From the NCBI GenBank assembly GCA_008477525.1, contig SPDT01000003.1, positions 682,001 to 746,000 on the forward strand: a DNA stretch of 64,000 nucleotides, in the 5' to 3' direction. Origin of the DNA: Hypomyces perniciosus. Its lineage: Eukaryota > Ascomycota > Sordariomycetes > Hypocreales > Hypocreaceae. Under the pieces are notes generated by a model. That model ran no database searches. It was given only the letters and a program-made list of their open reading frames with translations, and was not told the origin of the DNA. This document shows, piece after piece, positions 20,957 to 31,127 of this stretch; positions within the stretch are counted from its first letter, which is position 1; each line of letters opens with the position of its first letter. A program made the translations under genes and the position numbers.

Positions 20957-22783
20957 ATGTTTCAGCACGCTCGGCTGCTGCTGATCTTCGCCATTGGCGC
21001 CTCTGGTCTGACCGGCCAAAGCCAGGCGACCGGCACTAAGCAGGTAAGCGACAACATACCCAGATGAAGGGGGCTGTATAAATACCACCCAGTACTGCCT
21101 TGGGTGGATGGATTAAGACATGAGTGAATGAGGCATTTGCCTTTCCAGGGAAGCAAAACGGAAGATGGGCAATTGGTCCTCTGCGGTCGCTCCAACAGCT
21201 CCTCAGAGCCCTTCCCGATCCCAATATTCAGCTCCCTCCTCCGCATCCGCCTCCGCCTCCGCAATCAGCCTCACGCAAAAGGAAAATGCTAACCAAATCG
21301 CCCTTACCAACACGCAGTGCGACGCTCTCGTCGCCGCAGGTCTCAGCGATCAGCTCCTCTTCCCCGGAGACCCCGCCTATGAGCCCCGAATCAACTCGTG
21401 GTGGTCCGCATCCTCCCGCCTAAGACCATGGTGCATCGTCCAGCCACGAACAGCCCAAGACGTCTCCAAGGCCATCCGCGCACTGGGCGATCTCGGCATG
21501 GGGAGCTTTGCTCTGCGCAGCGGAGGCCATAGTCACTGGGCGGGCGGGAGCAACATCGATAATGGGGTGACGATTGATCTGGCTTACTTCAACAGCACGA
21601 CTTATAACGCGGGCAGCAAGACAGCGTCTCTTGGTCCGGCTCAGAGATGGGGAGATGTGTTTCAAACCTTAGAGCAGAAGGGCGTTATGGTTGCTGGAGG
21701 CCGTGATGGCAACGTCGGCGTCGGTGGCCTGGTGACTGGAGGCGGCAATTCATATTACACTGGTCGCCAGGGCTTTGCCTGCGATAACCTCGTCAACGCT
21801 GAAGTCGTCCTCGCCAACGGCCGCATAGTCAGCGCCAATGCCCGCGAGAACAAGGACCTCTGGAAGGCCCTCAAGGGTGGCTCCGGCAACTTCGGCATCG
21901 TCACCCGCATCGACATGGAGGCCTTCCCGGCTGGTCAGCTTTGGGGTGGTATCCGCGCCTCGGACAAGTCCCGTACGCCCGAAATCATCAAGGCGCTCAT
22001 TAACTTCACCAACAACAACTCCAAGAACCCTGAGGCTGCTTTCATCATCAATTTTACCTACCAGCCGACTATGTCACCCGACGTCATCGTTGCTCAGGTT
22101 CTCGTCGACACGGACGGCGTTGTGAACCCGCGCGCGTTCAAAGAGGTTCAGCAGGTGCCTGAGCTATTCAACGATCTGAAGAAGAGGCCCATGAGCGGCA
22201 TTGCCAACGACTACGTCCTCCCAGCTTCCAAGCGGTACGTCTCTTACACATCTCCAAAGCCCTTCAAAAGCTAACTCGTCTCAGAAACGTCTGGTTCACT
22301 CTCACCTTCAAGAATGACGCCCGCGTCGTCCAAAAGGCCGCCGACTTACACGAAGCCTTCGTAGCAGACCTCCTCAAAATCGTTCCCGCCAAGTCTCTTG
22401 TCACCCAAAGTCTCTTCCAGCCCGTGCCCCGACTCTTCGCCGACATTGGCGTCCGCAAGGGTGGCAACGTTCTCGGCCTCGATAATATCAAGGGCAACTC
22501 CCTGCTGTGGCTTTGTGCCGTAGCCGTCGAAACGCCGGAGCTCGAGGCTGTTGTCCACCGCAAGGCGTCGGCCATGACGGCTACGTTGGAGGCGTATGCC
22601 AAGTCCATCGATGCGCTTGTGCCATGGCAGTATCTCAATTACGCCGACCCTAGCCAGAACCCGCTTCAGAGCTATGGCAAGCAGAACGTGGACTTCCTTC
22701 GTGCTGTGTCAAGAAAGTATGACCCGGCGGGTGTTTTCCAGACACGAGTTCCTGGAGGCTTCAAGCTGTCCCGGGCGGGTTAA
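20957..22783 (+). CDS. secreted FAD-linked oxidase, BBE-like
   Basis: Flavoprotein oxidase of the PCMH/berberine-bridge-like family. Main exons are 21165-22234 and 22285-22783 (522 residues). A first exon at 20957-21043 encodes a likely signal peptide, 'MFQHARLLLIFAIGASGLTG'. Joining it at the strong acceptor after 21148 gives the wrong frame. The weaker acceptor after 21164 fits, so the N-terminus is uncertain. The FAD-binding region runs from 'PWCIVQPRTAQDVSKAI' through 'ALRSGGHSHWAGGS'; the His at 21528-21530 is the expected 8-alpha flavin link. The segment before 'VGVGGLVTGGG' lacks the Cys used for the second covalent link in bicovalent members, so flavin is probably monocovalent. The C-terminal BBE motif 'YLNYADPSQNPLQSYG' is intact. 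Substrate unknown. Confidence 0.85.
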
Positions 22784-23274
22784 ACGGGTTAATTCGAGAG
22801 ACCTGGTTTATTCAACTTTTTTAGAGATGCTGCATATTATGCGTACATGAGCTTTGGAGTTTCTGGGCATTTGGCTTTGTGTTTGGCGTTTCATCCCATT
22901 TTCATACACTCTGTGTGTAGAGTGTGCGATGCGGATACGAATTGATGATAGAACAAGGGAGGCATTTTTGATTCAACCACTTAGGTACATTTACTACTAA
23001 ATTTACATCGCTTTTTACATTTCATTCAAAGTCGTCCCATTTGATTGGGATCTTGGGCCGCCACGAAGATGGGCGCAGCACCGCATCACTCTCGTATTAT
23101 TGAGTGCGGCACCTCAGGTAACAGATTATTGTATGCATTTTACTGTCTAGTCACTGTGTTTGGGGCCTGGGTATTTATAGTCCTCGTTTCTTGTATCATT
23201 TATGTGTGTCTGGGTCTTGTGGCCTAAAGTACTGTTCTCAACTCCTCAGCTGCAGAGGCTGTATCCCTAGACCA
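22784..23274. other. intergenic
   Basis: Convergent spacer between the BBE-like and MDR genes. No supported gene. Confidence 0.55.
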
Positions 23275-23370
23275 TTACAACTTGTATACCAACTTCTTAC
23301 CGCTGATCTTATCCTCCTGCATAGCCTTCAGGCCATCCAAAACGCCTTCTAGCCCGGTGTTTTCCACCTG
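23275..23370 (-). other. in-frame extension downstream of MDR stop codon
   Basis: Directly after the TGA at 23371-23373 the same frame stays open for 31 codons to a TAA at 23275-23277. The codons include 'GLEGVLDGLKAMQEDK' and 'SGKKLVY', which correspond to the usual last helix and strand of medium-chain reductases. So the gene was, or is, about 347 residues, interrupted by one UGA. Confidence 0.7.
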
Positions 23371-24318
23371 TCATGGATGAGGCTTCAGCTTGCCAGCGTC
23401 CAGCAAATCCTTGGCAAGCTCCCAGAACATCTCACCATGCTCCGCGTCTTCCTTGCTGGCGGGAAACTTGAAGCCAGTGAGCTCGAAATCTGCACCCACA
23501 GTGGTGTATCCAAGCGTAGACGACATTTCAACGTCCTTCCGGGAGAATTCCACAGGCAAAACGGTAGCGTATTTCCCACCAGGCGCCGACGAGAGCGCAT
23601 CGGCACAGATTTGAGCAGAAGCAGGAAGAGAGATTGCATCCCAAGCCAGGGTCAGCTTGTTGTTCGCGAACTCGCGGATTTTCTTCGCACACTTGGGGTC
23701 CTTGTAGTCGAAGACTGCGTCGGCGCCGAGAGACTTGACCAGATCAAAGTTATGCGGCGAACAAGTCGTGATAACGGTGTAGCCCGACAACTTGGCAAAC
23801 TGGATACCCAGCGTACCCGTGGCTGTGCTTCCACCGTAGACCAAAAGGGGGGTCGGCTCCTTGATGGGCGAGGTAGGGAGAGCAAGGTCCAGCTTCTGGT
23901 ACAAGCCTTGTCCAACGGTGGTGATGCCGACACCAAGGGTCGAAGCCTCTTCAAAAGAGAAGTTGTCGGGAACCTTGATCTGGAGATTCGATTTCACGAT
24001 GATATGTTCAGCGAAAGTGCCCCATTCGTGCTGAACAGCATTGGCGCCGTGAACAAATCCGCAGACTCGATCGCCCTTCTTGAAGTCCTTGGTTACTTTG
24101 CTTCCAACCTCCTCGACGATGCCGGCGTAGTCGCAGCCGAGCAGGGGACCCGACTCCTTTATAAACCACTCGACGTGCTTCCAATCTGTCGGGTTCAGAG
24201 CCACAGCTACTGTCTTAACAAGAAGATGGTCTTCGGGAAGCTTGGGCAGGGGCCGGTCGTGGACCAACTTGGCCACACCAGGTCCTTGGACGACAATTGC
24301 CTTTTGAGTTGCTGCCAT
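23371..24318 (-). CDS. zinc-less MDR oxidoreductase (enoyl-reductase/quinone-oxidoreductase type), interrupted by TGA
   Basis: Single-exon medium-chain dehydrogenase/reductase of 315 residues to the first stop. The GroES-like N-terminal domain includes 'VALNPTDWKHVEWF' and 'LLGCDYAGIVEEVGSKV'. The Rossmann domain has the nucleotide loop 'LLVYGGSTATGTLGIQFAKL'. The catalytic-zinc ligands are absent, as in trans-enoyl reductases and zeta-crystallin-like enzymes. Family members normally have about 30 more residues. Here they lie just beyond an in-frame TGA (TGA followed by C), see 23275-23370. No donor site nearby allows the stop to be spliced out. It may be a nonsense allele or a readthrough site. 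The complementary-strand 322-codon frame is a shadow. Confidence 0.85.
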   Translation of the reverse strand: MAATQKAIVVQGPGVAKLVHDRPLPKLPEDHLLVKTVAVALNPTDWKHVEWFIKESGPLLGCDYAGIVEEVGSKVTKDFKKGDRVCGFVHGANAVQHEWGTFAEHIIVKSNLQIKVPDNFSFEEASTLGVGITTVGQGLYQKLDLALPTSPIKEPTPLLVYGGSTATGTLGIQFAKLSGYTVITTCSPHNFDLVKSLGADAVFDYKDPKCAKKIREFANNKLTLAWDAISLPASAQICADALSSAPGGKYATVLPVEFSRKDVEMSSTLGYTTVGADFELTGFKFPASKEDAEHGEMFWELAKDLLDAGKLKPHP

Positions 24319-24426
24319 TTTTTATGCTTGAATGTTCAGTTGTGAGACTTGGGGAAAGAAGCTGAGTTGTTTGACTGTTGTTTGGTGATTGTATTCTCGT
24401 CCTAGTAAATGCATTTGCTCCGTGAG

Positions 24427-24434
24427 TTTATATA
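24427..24434 (-). promoter_or_regulatory. TATA box of MDR gene
   Basis: TATATAAA on the minus strand, about 110 bp upstream of the start codon at 24318. Confidence 0.5.
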
Positions 24435-24460
24435 GTCATTCATCACCTTCTCAACTGTGC

Positions 24461-24712
24461 GAGCTTAGAAATAGAAAGTGTATAATCCCTCCGTCGTTGA
24501 TCGAATCTTCCTCTTCATCTTCCAGCTGCAGTGCTTAGAAATTGAGACTCGCAAAATCACTCAGTCTTGAATTCATCCTTCCTCTCCATCTTCTGATCGT
24601 GGCTTAGAAATGCAAGACGTATAAACTCTCCGTTCTTGATTCATTCTTCTTCTTCAGCTTTCAACCTGTAGTGATTACAAATAGAGGAGATGCGAAAACT
24701 CTCCGTGAAGAT
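24461..24712 (-). repeat. degenerate ~70-bp tandem repeat upstream of MDR gene
   Basis: Four diverged units start at about 24463, 24533, 24602 and 24673. Each opens with a GCTTAGAAAT-like block followed by a CTC-CGT-CTTGAT block and a CTTCCTCTTCATCTT-like pyrimidine stretch. The last unit is truncated. Strand of any function is unknown; it lies in the MDR promoter. Confidence 0.75.
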
Positions 24713-26128
24713 GGAGATATACGAGGTAGATCCTACGTCGGAGGATCCACTAGTATTAAAGTTACCGAGAGCGTATGGAGGCTAATTGGTACTACACGAT
24801 TCCCACTCGCCCTGTCTTAACCCAGTCGGTTACTACTCAGCTCGTGACATGTATTAAAATCTAGCAAGAGTGGAACGCAAAGCGTTATTATCCTGTTTGA
24901 TAGGGATATGAATTCATATGCGTGTATTAAGTTGGTTTTTACTAATCATACGAGAACAACATACCTATTTCATCGCACTTTACGGAGATAACTCGGAACT
25001 CCATGTCCTTTTTCTTGAAAAGCAGTGTATAAGCAGCGTGTTGCATATAGATACTCAGTGGCATGTCTTCCGGGTACTTCTCAACTCACAAAAGCTGATG
25101 ATGGATACTATTATCTTTCCAAATTTTCGCAAAAGAAATGATTCTTCACATGCCGTGAGAAAAACCAATACACCAAACACAAAGAGTGTCCAACTTATCG
25201 AGTCCCGCTATGAAGCCAAGGTCCTGGTCTTTGCGGTTATGGTGCGTCATATAGGACCAAGAGACCAAATTTTATCGACTTTGCTAAGATTATTAGATGG
25301 ATTAAGGATCGGGTTGATTGAAGAATAATACAAATCTCAAGTAAGTGGTTCAAACAACAACTGGTGTATAATTTAAAGGTGATAATGATCTGCGCTTCAT
25401 ATTAGAGCCAGTTATAACCATCTCAGAGATAACGTCACTACTGACTCAGGGCCACCAACACAATACTAGGAGTGAACTGCGCTTCTCTTCATCATCGATG
25501 ATTACCAGGTATAGATATTTATGAATGGCCTCATGGAGATACATAATTGCCTATGTATGTGTATGCGTTCCATTTCATCCAGCCTCTCTCATTTAAAGAA
25601 CATATACGGGGTAAGCTGAATGCAGATACGGTGAGAGGAGTTACTTGCCGCTATAATATTTTTTACAGAACCTTTGAAATAATAAATATTTTGAAGAATT
25701 CTTCGGACGACGTATTTCCCCATTCACTAAGGTTGTTTCTGCACTCTCGATACATGGCCATTTGAGCTGTTTGTCCAGTGAGAGTACGCTTACAGGGTGA
25801 ACGTGAGGATAGTGAATGACATTTTGTCAATAAGGAAAAGGAAAAAAGAAGCCCTTTAACCGCAATACATTAGACGCGGCTGCATCAACTCAAAGTGCAA
25901 TTTCTGGATCATCATTAAATTCATCCAATTTTCTTCAGTATTTTTTGTTTTGCTTTGTTTTGTTTGTGACACCTGGTCTCTCAGTGAACCACCCCACTAA
26001 ATATCCATCTCTCTCAACTGCTCGCCTTGTCAACCTCTACGAGTACTATTACCCCACATCAAACAACCTCCAAAATCTATACTCCACACAACATCAACAC
26101 CAAACGTCATCGCCGCCTAACCGCCAAT
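24713..26128. other. AT-rich intergenic
   Basis: About 1.4 kb of AT-rich DNA. A 136-codon plus frame (24918-25328) has no recognisable domain and base composition like its surroundings. The last 150 bp form the leader of the UBX gene. Confidence 0.5.
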
Positions 26129-27301
26129 ATGCCTTCCGATCTAGAGGCCCTGATTGAGATGGGCTTTGAAGCAGCCCGAGCCGAGATTGCCATCAAGAAG
26201 TCTGGGGGACGTAAGTCTATTGCCCTTTGCTTGTTTGCACACCGTTCTCCACCATCTATCTGTGCTTGATCTCACACGTGTCTCTGTCACAGTTCAAGGT
26301 GCCCTGCAGTGGCTCGAAGACAACCAGGATAAGTCTCTAGAGGACATTCAGGCCGCAGAAGCTGCAGCCAAGGAAGACGATGATGACGAAGAAGCCACCA
26401 AAGCAAAGATTGCGGAGCTCGAGACTGGCCAGGCCCATTCCCTCGTTTGTAATGAGTGCGGCAAGCGCTTCAAGAACCACGATTTGGCCAGCTATCACGC
26501 CACCAAGACGTACGCTCACGTTCACCATTTCATTCCTCACCCATCAAATCTTCACAGTATACTAATTCGTGCTATGTTGTAGTGAGCATACAGACTTCTC
26601 CGAGTCAACCGAGGAAATTGCCCCGCTGACGGAGGAAGAGAAGAAGGCCAAGCTTGAGGAGCTTAGAGAGAGGCTCCAGGCTAAGAGAGCTGCCCAAGCC
26701 GACAAGGACAAGGAAGACGCAAAGCGCAACGAGGTACTCATCCTCTCATTTATTTCACTGCCCCAATTTCCCTACACTTTACTTTCTAACTGTGGCCTAG
26801 AAAATTCGTCTGAAGTCTACCAAGGAATCTCAGGATGCATTGGAGGAGATTGCCCGTAAGGAGCAGATCAAGGAGGCCATGCAAAAGCGCAAGGAAAAGC
26901 TTGAGGACATTGAGGCCAAGAAGCGAATCAAGGCCAAGATCGAAGCCGACAAGGCTGAGCGGCGCCGCAAGGCAGAAGAGGCCAAGGCCGCTCGTGAGGG
27001 CAGAGCTCCCGAAGTTGCTGCTACTGCTGCTGCTCCTACTCCTGCTGCTGCGCCAAAGCCCAAAGCGAATCACTCGGAGGCGAAACTCAAACTACAGACG
27101 GACTCGGGCAACATTATGAAGACCCTACCGGCGGAGACTACGCTTTTCGAGCTTGCGCAGCTGCTGCTCAGTGAGACTGGCAAGCCAGTGTCGAGCTTCA
27201 TGACAACCTTCCCCAGGCGGACGTTCGAGGGAGATGTGGACATGTCCAAGACACTGAAGGAGGCGGGACTCGTTCCCTCGTCCGTGCTTATTGTCAAGTA
27301 G
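26129..27301 (+). CDS. UBA / C2H2 / UBX domain protein (UBXN1-like)
   Basis: Putative Cdc48/p97 adaptor binding ubiquitin and the ATPase, in cytosol or nucleus. Exons are 26129-26210, 26293-26509, 26583-26733 and 26801-27301, giving 316 residues. A UBA domain covers residues 1-40 ('[15 protein letters not shown]', '[12 protein letters not shown]'). An acidic linker follows, then a C2H2 finger with C80, C83, H96 and H102. A highly charged coiled coil (about 120-225) leads to a C-terminal UBX domain with 'MTTFPRRTF', where the FPR-type loop contacts Cdc48. The architecture matches UBXN1/SAKS1-type proteins. All junctions preserve frame. It converges on the ribosomal P1 gene, with 453 bp between stops. 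Confidence 0.92.
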
Positions 27302-27754
27302 ACCGAGCAAAGTATGGACCTAACGAGCGGGGCATTGGCGTTTGGCTGCAGTACTCGTAGTTGTTTATGAAGCAGAGAAGCTGGGAATGGTATGAAGTGG
27401 GAAAGGGTAGCTGTGCAAAAGCAGCCCTGGCATGAAGAAGCGACATTAATTGTGGTCGGTTCGCTCATTACATCATATCTCATATCACAGCGACATGAGG
27501 AAAAGCGAAAAATGAACAATTCATGACGAGATTTCTTTTTTTTCCGAGTCATTTCATTGACCGGTTGTACCCCCGCGTGAACTCCATCATTGAGAGCATT
27601 CATCATATTATCCTTATGAACGAAGCTACTCTGTCCTGGACGCAGGATATAGGCGCCCACTCCATCCTGTATGATCGATCGATTGTGAGAAAACCCGAAG
27701 CCATGCAGTTGAAGTACAAAGAAGCAAGAGAAAACAGTCGTCGCGGCGTGGTGT
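27302..27754. other. convergent 3' spacer
   Basis: Lies between the stop codons of the UBX and P1 genes. It presumably holds both 3' UTRs; nothing else seen. Confidence 0.6.
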
Positions 27755-28356
27755 TTAGTCGAAGAGACCGAAACCCATGTCCTCGTCGGACTCCTCCTTC
27801 TCTGTAGGCATGTGTTAGCGAAATGCGGTCTTCTGGTGGTGTGTGGGGAGAAATGCGACGCACCCTCTTCCTTCTCCTCGGCGGCGGGCTCGTCGGCAGC
27901 GGCAGCGCCACCAGCACCACCAGCGGCAGCAGGGGCAGCAGCACCACCGCCAGAGCCGACGTTCACGAGCAGATCCTTGATGTCCTTGCCCTCCAGAGCC
28001 TGTTAAACCAGCGTATCAGCGACCAAATTCGGTTTTCATCATTTTCTAGTGCTGTCCATTCGTACCTTGGCGAAGAGTGATGTCCAGATGGGCTCAACGC
28101 CCTCGATCTTAGCGGCGGCGATGAGGGTCTGGAGCTTGTCGGCCTGCAATTCGAAAGACGTCGCATTAGCACACAAACAATTCCCGAGATGTCCAAAAAA
28201 AGACCCAATGTGCGCGCGCGCGGGGCACGAAATCCGATTTCCACCCCTCGTGCGTGCGCAACCGGGAGAGAGGCGAGAAAAACTCACAGTGATCTCAACG
28301 CCATCGTCGGCGAGGATCAGCGCCGCGTAGGAAGAGGCGAGCTCGGCGGTAGACAT
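27755..28356 (-). CDS. RPP1: 60S acidic ribosomal protein P1
   Basis: Ribosomal stalk protein that dimerises with P2 and recruits elongation factors. Exons (transcript order) are 28288-28356, 28066-28143, 27864-27999 and 27755-27801, giving 109 residues. The N-terminal helical dimerisation domain is '[20 protein letters not shown]' followed by '[20 protein letters not shown]'. Then comes a Gly/Ala-rich hinge and the universal acidic tail ending '[11 protein letters not shown]', which binds eEF2. The P1-type start ([12 protein letters not shown]) and the 'VEPIW' motif separate it from P2. Intron-rich and short, as usual for fungal ribosomal genes. Probably constitutive and strongly expressed. 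Confidence 0.97.
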
Positions 28357-29126
28357 TGTGTGAGAGTTGTCTGCGGAGGGGGTGCAGGTATGGGAGGATG
28401 TCGAAGGTCTGCACGAAAGCGTGGATGGTTTGGACGATTCAATTATCACCAAAGCTGGACCACAGAAAATTACCCTGGTCGGAATTTCGTTTGGAGGGCT
28501 TGAAGACCTAAAGCGAAGGGGACCATGGTTTTTCCGTGTGCCGAAAGACCCTTGCGCATAGGCTCGCTGTGCTGATTGGCTGCGGCGGACTCAGCCAATC
28601 AGCGACGGAGACTGGCTCCGAACTGGGGTTCGTCACGTCGTCACTTTCTGCACATTCCAAGCCACCCCACCTGCCCACCTTGTTTGTTGAGCTTCCCCAC
28701 CATTGCATTCAAGCAGCATCACCATACCCATTCACTTGGTTCTGCGACGTTTGCGCCAGACAAGAAATCTGCCATAGAATCCCAATTCAGGCATTGATCT
28801 TCTACACATTACGCACATGTATGTATTAGGCGCATCCAACACCTATCGCCCGGACTAGCTGCTCTTCATTGGACGAGTATCGCAGCTACAATTGTGTCTT
28901 CCCATTGCGCCAGCCAACCAACCACCCCGCGCTCGGCTTACCACTTGGCGTCGCCATTCTCGGAAGGGCTGGAACCTCGAGCGTGACAAGATTTTCTTGC
29001 AGATCTGCAGCCATCTGCGTGGTCTTGTAGAACAGCCTCTCAGGATCCATCTCCTCCATTTCCAATTGCCACTACAGCCTCATATCTACTACTTATCTAG
29101 CCGGCGAACAAACCCAACAAGCCAAG
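28357..29126. other. divergent promoter region
   Basis: 770 bp between divergently transcribed P1 and UPF0662 genes. Contains CT-rich and CCAAT-like (ccaatcag) elements near 28595-28605. No gene supported. Confidence 0.6.
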
Positions 29127-30708
29127 ATGGATACTCCAGCAGTTCCGCTACCGAAGGATGCTCGGGAACGTGCTATTCTGGATAGTCTCACCTTGATCTG
29201 GGATGGGCTACTATTACTGAAGCAAGACCGAACGACATACATCCGAAGTCAAGACGTTATTCCTCTGTACGACGAGACGATCGCGAAGGTTAAGGAACTC
29301 AGCGAAATCCGCGCCGAGACGGGGAACAAGGACGAGAATAGACGTAGGCCACCAATTCATGACTCTATGCGCCGCAACGCACTGCTAACCCTACCGAAAC
29401 AGTCGACAAGGTCTTGGAAAGCTGCTTTCAGCTCCTCTCTCTCTTCTATCTGACCATTGGTCGCAACAACGAGATCCCCGCCAACTATTCCCTAACATCC
29501 ACCATCAGGCGACTGCTTGACCACCTGACTGAGGCCGAACTCTACTCAGGAAAGGATCTGGAGAGCCTCAAGTCGACACTGGAACATCTTTCTGATAGCA
29601 TCAAGCAGGCTTCGGAGGGCGAAAACAAGACCGAAAACTCGCCATATCTACTCAAACTTCTGTCCAACAGAGTGGGAAAATGCCAGACAATGGTAGAGAA
29701 TATGCAAAAGAGACTGGGGCGAATTGGGGAACCTCTGCTTCCGACTTACGAGAAGATGATTTCTATCTTGCGCTCCATCTCTTTGGCAAACACAAAGACC
29801 AAGGTAGGGTCCATTTCACACCACACTTTCATTCGAGTTATTGCCGACTAATCTTTTTGTACAGTTCTCTTGTATCGAGGTGCAGAAGCTTCAAAAGCAG
29901 CTGTTAGACATTGGCGAGAAGCGCAAGGATGGCAACTTTGTGGCCGAGGACGGCTCTGTGCCTCCAGGATCGGCGGAAATCGGTGAACTTTACCACCGAT
30001 GCCTAAAATGGTCAGAGATGGTGTTGGATCGGTGAGTTAAGTATCCCGGATATATTTGAGCTACGTTCTCATGATTCCCAGCAAAGGCAATGTGCCAGAA
30101 CAGTTCCGCCCGACCTACGAGACCCTTGTCGGCATTCGAAACGAGCTGGAGAAGTTGTCTCTCACCCAGGCATGGTCGCTCCGTGAGACAGACCTGTACG
30201 ACTTCCAGCGTCAACTTGACAAGATTGACGAGAGCCGCCAAAACGGAAACTTCTACGATGACAAGGGGCGGCCGGCCGACCTGTGGACTCAGCGAACGAT
30301 GTTATATCTGATCAGACGCAGCTATGCATACATCTACTCGTTTATCCTTGCTTCTGAGCCCGTCTCAGAGGCCCTTCTTCCTATTTACAACCAGCTCCAG
30401 ACGCTAAAGCGGTGTCTCCTTGAAGTTAGAAACAGCGGCGGAGTCTCGTCAGTGCGCGAGCTGTATCCCTACAGTATGAAGGTATGCTTCTTTCCATAAG
30501 CGTGACAGGGGATGACTATTTTCTAACACAGGGGTAGCTTAATTCTCTTGACAACTTAAGGGTAGATGGCAAGTTTGTCGTTAATGGTGACATTCCAGAA
30601 GGTCAGGGCAGCGTCAGCGAGCTCCTTGCTGAGTGCTTCGACCTGAACTACGACTTGAGAGTTGCAGCAGAAGAAGGCTTAGCGACAGCAGCAGCGAAGG
30701 GCGAATGA
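29127..30708 (+). CDS. UPF0662 / DUF2408 family protein
   Basis: Conserved fungal helical protein of unknown function. Exons are 29127-29343, 29403-29803, 29865-30031, 30082-30481 and 30538-30708, giving 451 residues. Two related halves are visible: 'LTLIWDGLLLLKQDRTTYI' early and 'QTLKRCLLEVRNSGGVSSVR' late. Conserved 'LYHRCLKWSEMVLDR' and 'ELYPYSMKL' match what I know of the DUF2408 family (S. pombe UPF0662 proteins). No membrane segment or signal peptide, so probably cytosolic. All four junctions are canonical and keep frame; the last acceptor is the second of two nearby AGs. Function not inferred. Confidence 0.9.
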
Positions 30709-31127
30709 GACGTCCCCTAAATATCGGTGCTGCCAATTGTACGTGTATGACTGTTGGAGATATTTCGTGCTAACGGGGAAGGTGTTCATTTGGGGGCAAC
30801 GTGTTTTACATTGGATTTGTTGAACTGTGATTAGGTTCATCATGTGGACTGGCCGTTTGTATTATTCTCCCCCCTCGGGTGGGAATCTCTTTGTGGTTTC
30901 ACCTCGATATTTCACGGTTTTCAATGGGGTTTGTTGGACTCTTTCAAGACTCGGGGGCCAATCCAGCAATGGTGTTCGGTCAGCTGTGCTGGCCTGACAA
31001 TGGCAAGTGTGGGACTTGGAGATACGAATGGTGACTTTTTTGTGAACGGCGTCTGGTCCGTCTGTCATTTAAATTTGTGTTCTTATTAGGTATCCTTGAA
31101 TGGATGTTTTCCTTCCTCATCCACGCC
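30709..31127. other. convergent 3' spacer
   Basis: Lies between the UPF0662 and YCII genes. Only shadow frames; nothing supported. Confidence 0.55.

Noticed and set aside
23377..24345. 322-codon plus-strand frame opposite the MDR gene
   Set aside because: Complement of a clear enzyme gene; its peptide has no recognisable motif.
9658..24400. Secondary-metabolite cluster (BBE oxidase, MDR enoyl reductase, membrane proteins)
   Set aside because: No polyketide synthase, peptide synthetase, terpene synthase, P450 or cluster regulator in the window; adjacency of the BBE and MDR genes alone is not enough.
24918..25328. 136-codon frame in AT-rich DNA
   Set aside because: Composition equals its surroundings; no domain, signal peptide or promoter evidence.
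27070..27966. 298-codon minus frame spanning the UBX 3' end and part of P1
   Set aside because: Crosses two well-supported genes and their spacer; chance frame.
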